NCBI RefSeq assembly: GCF_003660395.1
Contig: NZ_QXQT01000009.1
Coordinates: 1 to 64,000 of the forward strand
Direction: 5' to 3'
From: Helicobacter vulpis
Lineage (GTDB): Bacteria; Campylobacterota; Campylobacteria; Campylobacterales; Helicobacteraceae
Length of the DNA: 64,000 nucleotides
Shown here: piece after piece, positions 26,895 to 37,018 of the stretch
How the letters are laid out: the number at the start of each line of letters is the position of its first letter
How positions within the stretch are numbered: the first letter of the stretch is position 1
The notes under the pieces: generated by a model
The model's database searches: none
What the model was told of the DNA's origin: nothing
What the model saw: only the letters and a program-made list of their open reading frames with translations
Position numbers and translations under genes: made by a program

Positions 26895-27692
26895 ATGGGT
26901 ATTAAAAAAGAGTGGTTGCTAGACGCGTTCATTAGAGCGTACTTGAGTAGCCACACGCCCATTGGTTCAGAGAGTTTGCGCGCCTTCGTGCGCACCCATC
27001 AAAACAGACAAATCTCTTCAGCAACGATTCGTAACCACTTTAAGCGGCTTACCAAACAAGGGGTTTTGTGCCAAAGCCATAGCAGCGCAGGGCGCATCCC
27101 CACCCCCCAAGCACTTAAGGACTATTGGCGCGCCAAGCTCAATCCTTGTATGCCCTTAGAAGTAGATTTAAAGCGTTTAGAGCAAGCCAGCGCGCATTAT
27201 GGGATTTGCAGTATTGTGGAGTTCTACGAAAAGGCGCGTTTGCAAGCGGTACATAACCACGCGTATAAATGGTTAATCTTGGACTTTGGAGCATTACAGA
27301 TTTCGCTAGATTACCATAGGAAGTTAGAGGATTTTCTTAGCACATTGGTTGGGCTAGAGTGCCAAGCGATTCGCCAAATCGCGCTTTCTGTGTGCGCCAT
27401 GCGCTTGGCTAGGCAGATCGAACATTTCTACCAAAAACGGCTTTACTTCGGGCTGGGTTTTTTGATCCCCTTAAGCGCGCAAGGGGCACAGGGTCTATTG
27501 TTAGAGATGTTGGGGGGGCGTATTTTTAGGTATTTAAAAGAAGGTTTGTATTTTGAAAGTCTGTTGCCCTTGGGTTTTTTAGGGGTGTTGCAACCCATTA
27601 AAACCCAGGGGGAGGAGACCAAAATGCTGTGCGTGGGAGGTTTAGAGCAGAATTTTGAGGGCTTCTACCACGCCATCGCGCAGGCATCTTAA
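26895..27692 (+). CDS. hrcA: Heat-inducible transcription repressor HrcA
   Basis: Represses chaperone genes by binding CIRCE elements and is released when GroEL is busy. The 265-residue protein has a winged-helix N-terminus. [20 protein letters not shown] and [30 protein letters not shown] are family hallmarks (residues 6-70). A divergent effector domain follows. It is shorter than the 340 residues of Bacillus HrcA, as expected for Helicobacter. First gene of hrcA-grpE-dnaK, with a CIRCE-like site in its own promoter, implying autoregulation; in H. pylori HspR co-represses. Confidence 0.9.
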   Translation: MGIKKEWLLDAFIRAYLSSHTPIGSESLRAFVRTHQNRQISSATIRNHFKRLTKQGVLCQSHSSAGRIPTPQALKDYWRAKLNPCMPLEVDLKRLEQASAHYGICSIVEFYEKARLQAVHNHAYKWLILDFGALQISLDYHRKLEDFLSTLVGLECQAIRQIALSVCAMRLARQIEHFYQKRLYFGLGFLIPLSAQGAQGLLLEMLGGRIFRYLKEGLYFESLLPLGFLGVLQPIKTQGEETKMLCVGGLEQNFEGFYHAIAQAS

Positions 27693-27703
27693 AAAGGGAG
27701 ATC

Positions 27704-28222
27704 ATGACAGAACAACCAGAAGAGACGCAAGAACTAGAGAGCGCCTCACAAGAGGATACACCCAAGCCAGATATTGATTATCAGGCCAGATTCAAAGAGG
27801 CGCAGGACTTGTATGTACGCACCCATGCGGATTTTGAAAACGCCAAAAAAAGACTAGAGAAAGACAAGGCGATGGCGTTGGAGTACGCCTATGAAAAAAT
27901 CGCCTGCGATCTCTTGCCTGTGATCGACGCGTTGCATGCCGCCCTAGAGAGCGCGCGCAAAGAGGAGGAGACCAGGGGGGAGCGGCCTATTTCTAAGGGC
28001 TTGGAGCTCACTTTGCACAAAATGCACGAAGTGTTGGCCAAGCATGGCATTGAATGCGTAGAATGCGTGGCAGAATTTGACCCCAGTGTGCATAACGCGG
28101 TTATGCATGTGAGCGCAGAGCACAAGCAAGAAGGGGAAATTGTGGAGGTGTTTCAAAAAGGCTACAAGTACAAAGAGCGCTTATTGCGCCCCGCGATGGT
28201 GAGCATCGCTAAAAACAATTAA
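27704..28222 (+). CDS. grpE: DnaK nucleotide-exchange factor GrpE
   Basis: Releases ADP from DnaK. The 172 residues have an acidic, disordered start, then a long helix ([19 protein letters not shown]), and the conserved beta domain ending [18 protein letters not shown]. Length is normal for the family. It is 11 bases after hrcA and 21 before dnaK. Confidence 0.94.
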   Translation: MTEQPEETQELESASQEDTPKPDIDYQARFKEAQDLYVRTHADFENAKKRLEKDKAMALEYAYEKIACDLLPVIDALHAALESARKEEETRGERPISKGLELTLHKMHEVLAKHGIECVECVAEFDPSVHNAVMHVSAEHKQEGEIVEVFQKGYKYKERLLRPAMVSIAKNN

Positions 28223-28243
28223 ATTCAACACAAAGGATACAAA

Positions 28244-30124
28244 ATGGCAAAAGTGATCGGAATCGATTTAGGGACTACCAACTCCGCAATGGCGATCTAT
28301 GAGGGCAATGAGGCAAAAATCATCGCCAATAAAGAGGGTAAAAACACCACCCCTTCTATCGTGGCTTTTACGGATAAGGGGGAGATTTTAGTGGGCGAGA
28401 GCGCCAAACGCCAAGCCATCACCAATCCAGAAAAAACCATTTACTCCATCAAACGCATCATGGGTTTGATGAGCAATGAAGACAAGGCTCAAGAGGCTAA
28501 AAAGCGCTTGCCCTATAAAATCGTGGATCGCAATGGGGCATGCGCGATTGAAATTGCGGGCAAAATCTACACCCCTCAAGAGATTTCAGCCAAAATCTTG
28601 ATGAAACTCAAAGAGGATGCGCAAAGCTACTTGGGCGAAGAGGTGAATGAGGCGGTGATCACCGTGCCAGCCTATTTCAACGACAGCCAGAGAAAGGCCA
28701 CTAAAGAAGCCGGTACGATTGCGGGTTTAAATGTCTTGCGCATCATCAATGAACCCACTTCGGCGGCTTTGGCCTATGGCTTGGATAAGAAAGGTTCTGA
28801 AAAGATCATGGTCTACGATCTAGGCGGGGGGACTTTTGATGTGACAGTTCTTGAAACCGGGGACAATGTGGTGGAGGTCTTGGCCACTGGGGGCGATGCG
28901 TTTTTGGGGGGCGATGACTTTGACAACCGCATCATTGACTACATCGCCAAAGAATTCCAAAGCGAGAGCGGAATCGACATCAAAAAGGACATTATGGCCT
29001 TGCAACGCCTCAAAGAAGCTAGCGAAAATGCCAAGAAAGAGTTGAGCTCGGCGCAAGAAACAGAGATCAATTTGCCCTTCATCACCGCGGATGCCAGCGG
29101 GCCTAAACACTTGGTGAAAAAACTCAGCCGCGCTAAATTTGAAAGCTTGATTGAGGATCTCATTGAGGACACCATTAGCAAAATTGACAGCGTGATCGAA
29201 GACGCGGGGCTTAGTAGAAATGACATTGCCGAAGTGGTGTTGGTGGGGGGTTCAACGCGTATCCCCAAAGTACAAGAGAGGGTAAAAGCCTTTATTAACA
29301 AGGAGCTCAACAAATCTGTGAACCCCGATGAGGTGGTGGCAGTGGGCGCGAGCATCCAGGCGGGCGTGTTGAAAGGCGATGTGAAAGATGTCTTGCTCTT
29401 GGATGTGATCCCCTTAAGCCTTGGCATTGAAACCCTAGGGGGCGTGATGACAAAGGTCATTGAAAAGGGCACCACCATCCCGGCTAAAAAAGCCCAAGTG
29501 TTCTCCACCGCAGAGGACAACCAGCCCGCGGTCTCTATCTTGGTCTTGCAGGGGGAAAGAGAATTTGCCAAAGACAATAAATCTTTGGGCAAGTTTGATT
29601 TGACCGGAATCGCCCCCGCTCCCAGAGGCATGCCCCAAATTGAAGTGACCTTTGACATCGATGCCAATGGGATTCTCACCGTCTCTGCTAAGGATAAGAA
29701 CACCGGCAAATCCCAAGAGATCAAAATCTCTGGATCGAGCGGTTTGAGCGAGAGCGAAATTGAAAAAATGGTCCAAGATGCCGCATTGCACAAGGAAGAA
29801 GACGCGCGCCGTAAAGCGGTGGTAGAGGCTAAGAATCAGGCTGAAAGTTTGGCACACCAAACCAAGAAAAGCCTAGAAGAACACAAGGCCAATTTAGAGC
29901 CCAGCGAAGTGGAGAAAATCCAAGCCGCGCTAGGGGATTTGCAAGCCGCGCTCAAGGACGAAAACGCCACCAAAGAGATGTTAGAAGCCAAAATGAAACA
30001 TTTGGGCGAAGTTTCAGGCAAGCTTACCGAAGCGATGATGCGCAAAGATCAGGGGCAAAACCCCCAAACAAATAAAAAAGAGGACGATGTGATTGACGCA
30101 GAAGTAGAAGACGCTAGGCGATAG
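28244..30124 (+). CDS. dnaK: Chaperone DnaK (Hsp70)
   Basis: ATP-driven chaperone of 626 residues. The ATPase domain starts [17 protein letters not shown] and includes [25 protein letters not shown] and [14 protein letters not shown]. The linker [19 protein letters not shown] leads into the substrate domain, with a helical lid and an acidic end ([16 protein letters not shown]), close to the usual EEVD-like tail. Last gene of the heat-shock operon. Its stop runs into the converging glpF gene with an 11-base overlap. Confidence 0.97.
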   Translation: MAKVIGIDLGTTNSAMAIYEGNEAKIIANKEGKNTTPSIVAFTDKGEILVGESAKRQAITNPEKTIYSIKRIMGLMSNEDKAQEAKKRLPYKIVDRNGACAIEIAGKIYTPQEISAKILMKLKEDAQSYLGEEVNEAVITVPAYFNDSQRKATKEAGTIAGLNVLRIINEPTSAALAYGLDKKGSEKIMVYDLGGGTFDVTVLETGDNVVEVLATGGDAFLGGDDFDNRIIDYIAKEFQSESGIDIKKDIMALQRLKEASENAKKELSSAQETEINLPFITADASGPKHLVKKLSRAKFESLIEDLIEDTISKIDSVIEDAGLSRNDIAEVVLVGGSTRIPKVQERVKAFINKELNKSVNPDEVVAVGASIQAGVLKGDVKDVLLLDVIPLSLGIETLGGVMTKVIEKGTTIPAKKAQVFSTAEDNQPAVSILVLQGEREFAKDNKSLGKFDLTGIAPAPRGMPQIEVTFDIDANGILTVSAKDKNTGKSQEIKISGSSGLSESEIEKMVQDAALHKEEDARRKAVVEAKNQAESLAHQTKKSLEEHKANLEPSEVEKIQAALGDLQAALKDENATKEMLEAKMKHLGEVSGKLTEAMMRKDQGQNPQTNKKEDDVIDAEVEDARR

Positions 30125-30860
30125 CTCCCAGCGCACTATACAAGCCCACAGCCAACGCCCCACCCACTAGGGGGGCGCTGAAGGGAATCCAGCCATAGGC
30201 AAAATCGGGGGACACCTTTAAAGGCAAAAGAGCTAGCACAATTCTAGGCCCCATGTCCCTAGCTGGGTTGATCGCATATCCGGTTGTGGAGCCTAAAGAC
30301 AACCCAATTGCCCACACCAACAAGGCCACCGGTAGCGCGCCTAAGCTCCCCAAGCCGATCTTAGCGCTAGGGTCTTGGGTGTGGATGGAGGGGTCGCTAA
30401 AATGCAAAATCACAAAGATTAGCACAAAGGCCCCTACCAACTCGCTCAAGAAATTAGACAAGGGGTTTCTAAGAGCCGGTTCTGTGCAAAAACACGCCCG
30501 TTTCGCGCCGGCATCTTGGGTGATCTTGAAATGTTCGTAATACAGCCCATACACCAACAGAGCCCCCAACATCGCGCCTAGGAATTCCCCTGCCAAGTAC
30601 ACCGGCAGGTTTGAAAGGCTCACCTTGCCTAGCAAAACTAGACTAAGGGTTACCACCGGGTTCAAATGCGCCCCGCTATGTGGGCCTGCCACCACCACCC
30701 CCACAAAGACCCCAAAACCCCACGCGGTGGTGATGACCATCCACTGAGCCGCCCCAGCTCCCCCGCATTTTGTGCCCTCCAAACAGCATGCGGCCACTAC
30801 GCCATTGCCCAGCAAAATCATCAAGGCCGTTCCCAAGAGTTCGTAGATGAAAATCTCCAT
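30114..30860 (-). CDS. glpF: Glycerol uptake facilitator (aquaglyceroporin)
   Basis: Channel for glycerol entry, 248 residues, six membrane helices. The two half-helix motifs are [10 protein letters not shown] (NPV instead of the usual NPA) and [11 protein letters not shown] (NPA followed by R-D, the aspartate typical of glycerol channels rather than water channels). It is the third gene of glpD-glpK-glpF on the minus strand, 9 bases after glpK, with AGGGG before the ATG. Its end overlaps the end of dnaK by 11 bases. The channel type fits the kinase and dehydrogenase beside it. Confidence 0.91.
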   Translation of the reverse strand: MEIFIYELLGTALMILLGNGVVAACCLEGTKCGGAGAAQWMVITTAWGFGVFVGVVVAGPHSGAHLNPVVTLSLVLLGKVSLSNLPVYLAGEFLGAMLGALLVYGLYYEHFKITQDAGAKRACFCTEPALRNPLSNFLSELVGAFVLIFVILHFSDPSIHTQDPSAKIGLGSLGALPVALLVWAIGLSLGSTTGYAINPARDMGPRIVLALLPLKVSPDFAYGWIPFSAPLVGGALAVGLYSALGAIA

Positions 30861-30869
30861 GGCTCACCC

Positions 30870-32357
30870 CTAGCTTAACCAATGCCTTGAAGCCTGTACC
30901 GCTTTATTCCAAAAGCGCAACATTTCCTTGACTCTCTGCTTGTCCAGTTGGGGGTTAAAGGTCTGCTGGATCGCCCATAAGGATTTGATTTCTTCTAGAT
31001 TTTGGTAAAAACCCACCGCTAAACCCGCTAAATAGCCCGCACCCAACGCGGTGGTTTCGATATTTTGGGGGCGGATAATCTGCACATCACAAATATCAGC
31101 CTGAATCTGCATCAAGCAGTCGCTCGCGCTAGCCCCCCCATCTACGCGGATTTGGCGCGCCTGTGTGTGCGCGTCCTTTTGCATCTCTTCAATGATGTCG
31201 TGTACCTGAAAGGCGATCCCCTCCAAAATGGCGCGCGCAATATGCCCGTCTGTGCTCCCGCGCGTGAGCCCAAAGACACTTCCCCGGGCATACTGATCCC
31301 AATAAGGCGCGCCTAAGCCACTGAAGGCGGGCACGACATACACCCCTCCATTGTCCTCCACTGTGCCTGCTAGATTATTGATGTCTGCTGCGGTGCGAAT
31401 CATGCGCGCCCCATCCCTGAGCCACTGGATGGCCGCTCCACCCACAAACACTCCGCCCTCTAAAGCGTAACTGGTTTCCCCCCCCACCTGCCAAGCGATG
31501 GTACTCAGCAAATTGTTTTGGCTGGCTACCGGCTTGTCCCCCGTGTGCATCAAGAGAAAACAGCCCGTGCCATAGGTGCTTTTGATAAGCCCGGGTTCTG
31601 TGCACATTTGCCCAAAAAGGGCCGCTTGCTGATCCCCGGCAATGCCCGCAATGGGGATTTCGCGCTCCACCCAACGCGTGGCGCTGTGTCCATAGATTTC
31701 ACTAGAAGATTTCACTTCCGGCAAGATCGCAGCGGGGATGTCAAAGAGTTCTAAGAGTTCTCTATCCCATTGCAAGGTGTGGATATTATAGAGCATGGTA
31801 CGGCTGGCGTTGCTAGGATCGGTGGCATGCACTTGGTGGCGCGTGAGATTGTAAAGTAACCAAGAGTCAATTGTGCCAAAGCACAGATCCCCCGCTTGGG
31901 CTTTAGACCTAGCCCCGGGCACATGTTCTAAGAGCCACTGGATTTTGGTGGCTGAGAAATACGCGTCTACCACTAGGCCGGTTTTGTCATAGATCCATTG
32001 CTTTCTAGTGGTTTTAAGGGCTTCGCACACATCGGCGGTGCGGTGGTCCTGCCACACGATGGCGTTATAGATGGGCTCTCCGCTGGCGCGATCCCAAAGC
32101 ACGGTCGTCTCGCGCTGGTTGGTGATTCCAATGGCGGCGATATTCTTGGCATCTAAATTGGCCTTAGCCAGGGCTTCTGTCAGCGTGGCGATCTGGCTAG
32201 CCCAAATTTCTTTAGGGTCGTGTTCCACCCAACCAGGCTTAGGAAAAATCTGTTTGAAGGGCTTTTGTGCCATCGAGACAACACGCCCCTGTTTGTCAAA
32301 AATCAAAGTACGCGAAGAAGTGGTGCCCTGATCTAGGGCCATCAAATAAGCCTGCAT
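30870..32357 (-). CDS. glpK: Glycerol kinase
   Basis: Phosphorylates glycerol to sn-glycerol 3-phosphate. About 495 residues of the FGGY family, full length. The start has ALDQGTTSSRTLIFD, then VEHDPKEIWASQ, GITNQRETTVLWD, ATDPSNASRTMLYNI, GDQQAALFGQMC and YGTGCFLLMHTG; the late RVDGGASASDCLMQIQADI is also typical. The start is ATG 32357, set by AAGGAG five bases away; a TTG one codon earlier is unlikely. It lies between glpD (9 bases upstream) and glpF (9 bases downstream). Confidence 0.95.
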   Translation of the reverse strand: MQAYLMALDQGTTSSRTLIFDKQGRVVSMAQKPFKQIFPKPGWVEHDPKEIWASQIATLTEALAKANLDAKNIAAIGITNQRETTVLWDRASGEPIYNAIVWQDHRTADVCEALKTTRKQWIYDKTGLVVDAYFSATKIQWLLEHVPGARSKAQAGDLCFGTIDSWLLYNLTRHQVHATDPSNASRTMLYNIHTLQWDRELLELFDIPAAILPEVKSSSEIYGHSATRWVEREIPIAGIAGDQQAALFGQMCTEPGLIKSTYGTGCFLLMHTGDKPVASQNNLLSTIAWQVGGETSYALEGGVFVGGAAIQWLRDGARMIRTAADINNLAGTVEDNGGVYVVPAFSGLGAPYWDQYARGSVFGLTRGSTDGHIARAILEGIAFQVHDIIEEMQKDAHTQARQIRVDGGASASDCLMQIQADICDVQIIRPQNIETTALGAGYLAGLAVGFYQNLEEIKSLWAIQQTFNPQLDKQRVKEMLRFWNKAVQASRHWLS

Positions 32358-32366
32358 CAACTCTCC

Positions 32367-33914
32367 TTATTCCAAGATATAGGCGCGCGCAAGGCTTTGA
32401 AAACTTGCGATCTCCTGGGTGGTTTTTTGCGCGCTCCAGCCCAAGTACGTGCCCATAAATTGCCCCACTGGCATGGCGCAATCATAAGCCGCGCGCGCGT
32501 CTAGCAAAAGCAGGCGTATGCGTCTTGAGAGGACATCCTCTAGGCTAAAAGCCACTTCGTGTTCTAGAGCCCAAAATACTTGTGCATAACTATAGGGGTG
32601 TGCGGGGTGGATTTTGCGCGCAAGGGTGGGGTCAGCGCGTTCTAAATCCAAAATATCTTGGGCCTGCGCTCCATAGACTCTTAGATGCGAGTCTGGCGCA
32701 TCTGTGGTGTAGCCATGCAATTTCAAACTCTTAGTTTGGCAAGTTTTGGGAGGCAGTAGGCCCTGTTGGGCACACAAATCTAGGGTTTCTTGCGCCATAC
32801 GTCTATAAGTTGTCCACTTACCCCCATTCAAATGCACCAAACCGCTAGGGGCGATGTAAATCTTATGGCTTCTAGAGAGCTTTTTGGTCGCGCGGGTGTG
32901 GCTGGAAGCCATCAAGGGTCTAAGCCCCACAAAGACAGAACGCACGTCCTGCCTTGTGGGAGGCTGTTCTAAATACCGCCCCAAGGTGTCTAAGAGGAAA
33001 TCGATTTCCTCTTCTAAAGGGAGGGGGTCATAGCGGACTTCTTGAAGAGGGGTATCCGTGGTACCCACGAGCAATTTACCATGCCAAGGGATGGCGAATA
33101 ACACACGTCCATCGGGAGTTTTAGGGATCATGAGCGCGTGTTTGGAGGGCAGGAATTTGGAGTCTAGCACAAGGTGAATCCCCTGACTAGGCGTGATGGC
33201 GTTTTGCGCGGTACTGGGGTCCATTTGGTTGATGCGTTGGGTAAAAACCCCTGTGGCGTTGATCACACATGGCGCGCGCAATTCAAAACTCTGTTGACCC
33301 AAGCGATCTTGTGCCCCCACCCCACAGATTTTTTGATCCAAATCAAAGAGTAGACGGTCTACCTCCATGTAATTGAGCAAGTTAGCCCCATGGGCATGCG
33401 CGCTCAAAGCCAAGGTGATCCCCAAGCGCGCGTCATCAAATTGCCCATCATAATAGCGCACGGCATATTGGCATTTCTTGGGGCGTACCCCAGGCAACAA
33501 CCCTTCGGGTCTGAAAACAATATCGCTACCATGCGCTTGCAATTTGCCTGCCATAAGAGCGTAGATCTTTAGCCCCAAGCCATAAAATAGCGCGTGCCCC
33601 AAGTGAGAACAGGGGATTACAAAGCCCTGCCATGCGCATAAATGCGGGGCGTTTTCAATCAAGGTACCTCGTTCATGCAAGGCTTCATAAACCAAGCCAA
33701 AATCCCCTTGAGCTAGGTAGCGCACCCCTCCGTGCAATAATTTAGTGGAGCGGCTGGAGGTGCCCTGAGTGAAATCGCGCGCCTCTAGTAAGAGAGTTTT
33801 ATAGCCCCGACTCGCCCCATCCAAAGCCAAACCCAGCCCACTGGCCCCCCCTCCAATGATGATCAAATCCCACGTTCCCCCTTGTAAGCCTTGTAATTGT
33901 CTTGCGCGTTGCAT
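32367..33914 (-). CDS. glpD: Aerobic glycerol-3-phosphate dehydrogenase
   Basis: FAD enzyme that oxidises glycerol 3-phosphate to dihydroxyacetone phosphate and passes electrons to the quinone pool (menaquinone in Helicobacter) at the inner membrane. About 515 residues, with DLIIIGGGASGLGLALDGA (FAD) near residue 20, SSRSTKLLHGGVRYL, and TTDTPLQEVRYDP. The C-terminal domain has the DUF-like helical part of GlpD. First gene of the glycerol operon, divergent from an outer membrane protein gene. A TATATT-like -10 lies in the shared AT-rich spacer. Dihydroxyacetone phosphate would feed the gapA/pgk steps encoded elsewhere in this window. Confidence 0.94.
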   Translation of the reverse strand: MQRARQLQGLQGGTWDLIIIGGGASGLGLALDGASRGYKTLLLEARDFTQGTSSRSTKLLHGGVRYLAQGDFGLVYEALHERGTLIENAPHLCAWQGFVIPCSHLGHALFYGLGLKIYALMAGKLQAHGSDIVFRPEGLLPGVRPKKCQYAVRYYDGQFDDARLGITLALSAHAHGANLLNYMEVDRLLFDLDQKICGVGAQDRLGQQSFELRAPCVINATGVFTQRINQMDPSTAQNAITPSQGIHLVLDSKFLPSKHALMIPKTPDGRVLFAIPWHGKLLVGTTDTPLQEVRYDPLPLEEEIDFLLDTLGRYLEQPPTRQDVRSVFVGLRPLMASSHTRATKKLSRSHKIYIAPSGLVHLNGGKWTTYRRMAQETLDLCAQQGLLPPKTCQTKSLKLHGYTTDAPDSHLRVYGAQAQDILDLERADPTLARKIHPAHPYSYAQVFWALEHEVAFSLEDVLSRRIRLLLLDARAAYDCAMPVGQFMGTYLGWSAQKTTQEIASFQSLARAYILE

Positions 33915-34002
33915 CAAATCCCCAACTCTATAATATAAAAGTGTTGGGTGTAATAGTTAATAAAACGCTAATGGCAGGCACAACACCAAAGCATCTCTAT
34001 GA

Positions 34003-34008
34003 TATATT
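34003..34008 (+). promoter_or_regulatory. Possible -10 box for the outer membrane protein gene
   Basis: TATATT, 29 bases before the preferred TTG start at 34037. A further TATAAT at 33929-33934 lies nearer glpD and could serve a longer transcript. Confidence 0.35.
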
Positions 34009-34036
34009 GTGCAGAATCAACTCTAAGGGATCAAGT

Positions 34037-34885
34037 TTGTTACTTTTGAGACTAAAGCATGCCATCGGTTTGCTTGCATGGTTTGTGGGTGGGTTGTGTG
34101 CAGAGAAAAATGGGGTGTTTGTGGGGGGTGGGTTTGTTTACTCCCATTTTACGCGTGTGTGGGGTTTTAAAATGGTGATGGAAAATCTTTACGAACCCTT
34201 TGCGCCTGTCCCCCATGTGGGCGATAAGATCACCGGGGGCGACACACACACGGGCGCGCTCTATGGGGGTAATTTGCAAGTGGGCTATAAGCAATTCTTT
34301 GGCAAACCAAAACTCTTTGGCCTGCGTTACTTCGCCTTTGGCAGCGCGCAGGGGGGGAGTTACTCTTATTTGACTTTCAACGCCCAAGCCCAAAGGATCA
34401 ATGCTACCCAAAGCGCGGCGGTTTTTTTCTACGGAGCGGGGCTGGATTTGCTGGCCAATTTCTACGATAAGGGCGATCAGAGTTTTGGCATGTTTGTGGG
34501 GGGTATTTTGGGAGGAGAGAGCTGGCTACTAGGCAAGAGTTATGCCAGCAATAAGACTTGCCAAACCCAACTGCCTCTTTTAGCGCGTGAATGCGTGAGT
34601 GCGGACGCGGTGTGGAAAAATCAAGCAGCAATCATACAGGCCAGTGGCAATCAGGCCAAGTACTTCCAACTACCCAGTTTCCAAGTGGCCCTTCAAGCCG
34701 GCTTGAGAGTGCATTTAAGCAAGCATCAAGGCTTTGAAGTGGGGGTACGCTACCCCTTCATCTCCCACCCCTACTACAAGGAAGTAGATAAGAATAAGTG
34801 GGGGAATTATGGCAAGGGTGGCTCTGCAGAAATCACCCTCCAGCGCAAGTTGGCATTGTTTGCTAACTATATCTATAATTTCTAG
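34037..34885 (+). CDS. Helicobacter outer membrane protein
   Basis: A 282-residue protein: signal peptide (MLLLRLKHAIGLLAWFVGGLCA), then EKNGVFVGGGFVYSH, a first-strand pattern of Helicobacter Hop/Hof-type barrels. Repeated YGGNLQVGYKQF, FGLRYFAFG and FEVGVRYPF strands follow, and the C-terminus is NYIYNF. Two cysteines (KTCQTQ and RECVSA) near residues 176-190 probably form a surface-loop disulfide. The frame is open from 33902, but TTG 34037 has AAGGGA six bases upstream and starts exactly at a signal peptide. Probably a porin or adhesin-type surface protein; role unknown. Confidence 0.78.
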   Translation: MLLLRLKHAIGLLAWFVGGLCAEKNGVFVGGGFVYSHFTRVWGFKMVMENLYEPFAPVPHVGDKITGGDTHTGALYGGNLQVGYKQFFGKPKLFGLRYFAFGSAQGGSYSYLTFNAQAQRINATQSAAVFFYGAGLDLLANFYDKGDQSFGMFVGGILGGESWLLGKSYASNKTCQTQLPLLARECVSADAVWKNQAAIIQASGNQAKYFQLPSFQVALQAGLRVHLSKHQGFEVGVRYPFISHPYYKEVDKNKWGNYGKGGSAEITLQRKLALFANYIYNF

Positions 34886-34914
34886 CAATTTCTAGGGACG
34901 CAAAGGAGTCTTCC

Positions 34915-36975
34915 ATGCCTAAGTCTTTGGGTTATTGGCTATGGGGATTGGTGGCACTTGTGGGGGCGGTGTGTTTGGGGATGTTGGCCTTGCACAAGGG
35001 GGAGAGCATTAACGCGCTCTGGCTGGTGTGTGCGGCCATTTGTATTTATTCTTTGGGGTATCGTTTTTACAGCCATTTTGTGGCCTATAAGGTTTTGTGC
35101 TTAGATAACGCGCGCGCCACGCCCGCTTGCATACACAATGACGGGCGCGACTATGTGCCCACTAATCCGGTGGTGATGTTCGGGCATCATTTTGCCGCCA
35201 TTGCCGGGGCGGGGCCTTTAGTGGGGCCTATTTTGGCCGCGCAAATGGGATACTTGCCCTCTGTGCTGTGGATTTTAATTGGGAGTGTGTTGGGGGGCTG
35301 TGTGCATGACTTTGTGGCGTTGTTTTGTTCTATGCGGCGGGATGGGAAGTCTTTAGGGGAAATGATCAAAGATGAGATGGGCCCGGTGGTGGGCTGGTTT
35401 GCGATGTTGGGGATTTTGGCGATCATGATCATTCTGATTGCCGTCTTGGCCATGGTGGTTGTCAAAGCCCTAGCGCACTCCCCCTGGGGGCTTTTTACCA
35501 TCGCGATGACCATCCCCATTGCCATTTTGATGGGGCTTTACATGCGCTTTTTGCGCCCGGGCAAGGTTTTAGAGAGTTCGCTACTGGGTTTTGCGCTCTT
35601 GATGGGGGCGATCTCTTATGGCAAGGTGGTGGCCAATGATCCCGTGTTGGCTTCTTATTTCACACTCCATGAGGGCACTCTAGCATGGCTCATTACCGCT
35701 TATGGTTTTGTGGCCGCTATTTTGCCCGTGTGGTTCTTGCTAGCCCCTAGGGATTATTTGAGTACCTTTTTAAAAATCGGGGTGATTGTGATCTTGATTG
35801 GGGCAATCGTTGTGGTCGCCCCGCCCTTGCAAATCCCTAAGATCACCCATTTTATAGACGGGAGCGGTCCGGTCTTTGCCGGCGCGCTCTTCCCCTTTCT
35901 CTTCATCACCATCGCCTGTGGTACTATTAGCGGTTTTCACTCCCTCATTGCCTCAGGCACCACGCCTAAAATGATCGCCAAAGAGAGTCATGCGCGTTTG
36001 GTGGGCTATGGCTCTATGATGATGGAGTCCATTGTGGCGATCACCGCTTTGCTCATGGCCACTATCTTGCACCCCGGGTTGTATTTTGCCATCAACGCGC
36101 CCGCTAGCGCAATAGGTCATGACATCGCCCAAGCTGCCCAAGTGATCAGTTCTTGGGGCTTTTCTATCACCCCTCAAGAAATCCAAGAGATCACGCGCAA
36201 TATTGGCGAACAGAGTATTTTAAGCCGTACGGGGGGCGCGCCCACCTTTGCCATCGGGTTGAGTATGGTGGTGTACAAACTCGTGGGCAACCCTAGTGTG
36301 ATGGCCTTTTGGTATCATTTTGCAATCCTCTTTGAAGCCCTCTTTATTCTCACGGCTGTAGACGCGGGCACGCGCACCGCACGCTTTATGATTCAAGACA
36401 TTCTAGGACATTTATACAAACCTCTAGGCGACACGAAATCCTATGGCGCGGGGATTTTGGCCACGCTCTTATGTGTGGCGCTATGGGGGCATTTTGTACA
36501 CCAAGCCACCATCGATCCCAAAGGGGGGATTTACACCTTTTGGCCCTTGTTTGGGGTGAGTAACCAGATGCTAGCGGGCATGGCGCTCTTGTTGGGTACC
36601 ACTGTGCTTTTTAAAATGCAACGCTTTAAATACGCGCTAGTAACCGCAGTCCCCGCTAGTCTCATTTTAGCAATCACCCTTTATAGCGGGGTGCTAAAAG
36701 TCCTGCCCAGGGGGGATAATAGCGTGTTAAACCATGTCTCCCATGTCGCCACCCTCCAAACCCTCTTAGAAAAGCTGGCCACCACTAACGATCCCAAGCA
36801 ACTTAGCCTGCTCAAGCATTCTATAGCCAACCACACTATAGATGCGATCCTATGCGTGTTTTTCATGTTGGTCGCTTGTATCGTGCTCGTGGCCAGTGTA
36901 CGCATTTGCTATAGGGCCTACAAGGGTCAGGTGAACCCGCCCTTAGCAGAAACCCCCTTTGTGGCTGTGTCTTAA
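34915..36975 (+). CDS. cstA: CstA-family carbon starvation / peptide or pyruvate transporter
   Basis: Large inner-membrane protein of 686 residues with about 16-18 membrane segments. The conserved [35 protein letters not shown] region (residues 78-115) defines the family. The late FPWPLFG-type stretch appears here as [18 protein letters not shown]. In E. coli and Campylobacter members import peptides or pyruvate during starvation. AAGGAG sits before the ATG at 34915. It is followed by glnA, which has its own -10. Confidence 0.93.
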   Translation: MPKSLGYWLWGLVALVGAVCLGMLALHKGESINALWLVCAAICIYSLGYRFYSHFVAYKVLCLDNARATPACIHNDGRDYVPTNPVVMFGHHFAAIAGAGPLVGPILAAQMGYLPSVLWILIGSVLGGCVHDFVALFCSMRRDGKSLGEMIKDEMGPVVGWFAMLGILAIMIILIAVLAMVVVKALAHSPWGLFTIAMTIPIAILMGLYMRFLRPGKVLESSLLGFALLMGAISYGKVVANDPVLASYFTLHEGTLAWLITAYGFVAAILPVWFLLAPRDYLSTFLKIGVIVILIGAIVVVAPPLQIPKITHFIDGSGPVFAGALFPFLFITIACGTISGFHSLIASGTTPKMIAKESHARLVGYGSMMMESIVAITALLMATILHPGLYFAINAPASAIGHDIAQAAQVISSWGFSITPQEIQEITRNIGEQSILSRTGGAPTFAIGLSMVVYKLVGNPSVMAFWYHFAILFEALFILTAVDAGTRTARFMIQDILGHLYKPLGDTKSYGAGILATLLCVALWGHFVHQATIDPKGGIYTFWPLFGVSNQMLAGMALLLGTTVLFKMQRFKYALVTAVPASLILAITLYSGVLKVLPRGDNSVLNHVSHVATLQTLLEKLATTNDPKQLSLLKHSIANHTIDAILCVFFMLVACIVLVASVRICYRAYKGQVNPPLAETPFVAVS

Positions 36976-36987
36976 CCTAGAACATGT

Positions 36988-36993
36988 TAGAAT
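36988..36993 (+). promoter_or_regulatory. Extended -10 box for glnA
   Basis: TGT-TAGAAT, an extended -10 (TG one base before the box), 25 bases before the glnA ATG at 37019. Confidence 0.5.
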
Positions 36994-37018
36994 GGAGATA
37001 AAAAAAGAAAGGCTGGGC

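Noticed and set aside
28939-29793. A 284-codon open frame antisense to dnaK
   Set aside because: It lies entirely within dnaK on the other strand, has no ribosome binding site and no family features; it is a shadow of strong dnaK codon bias.
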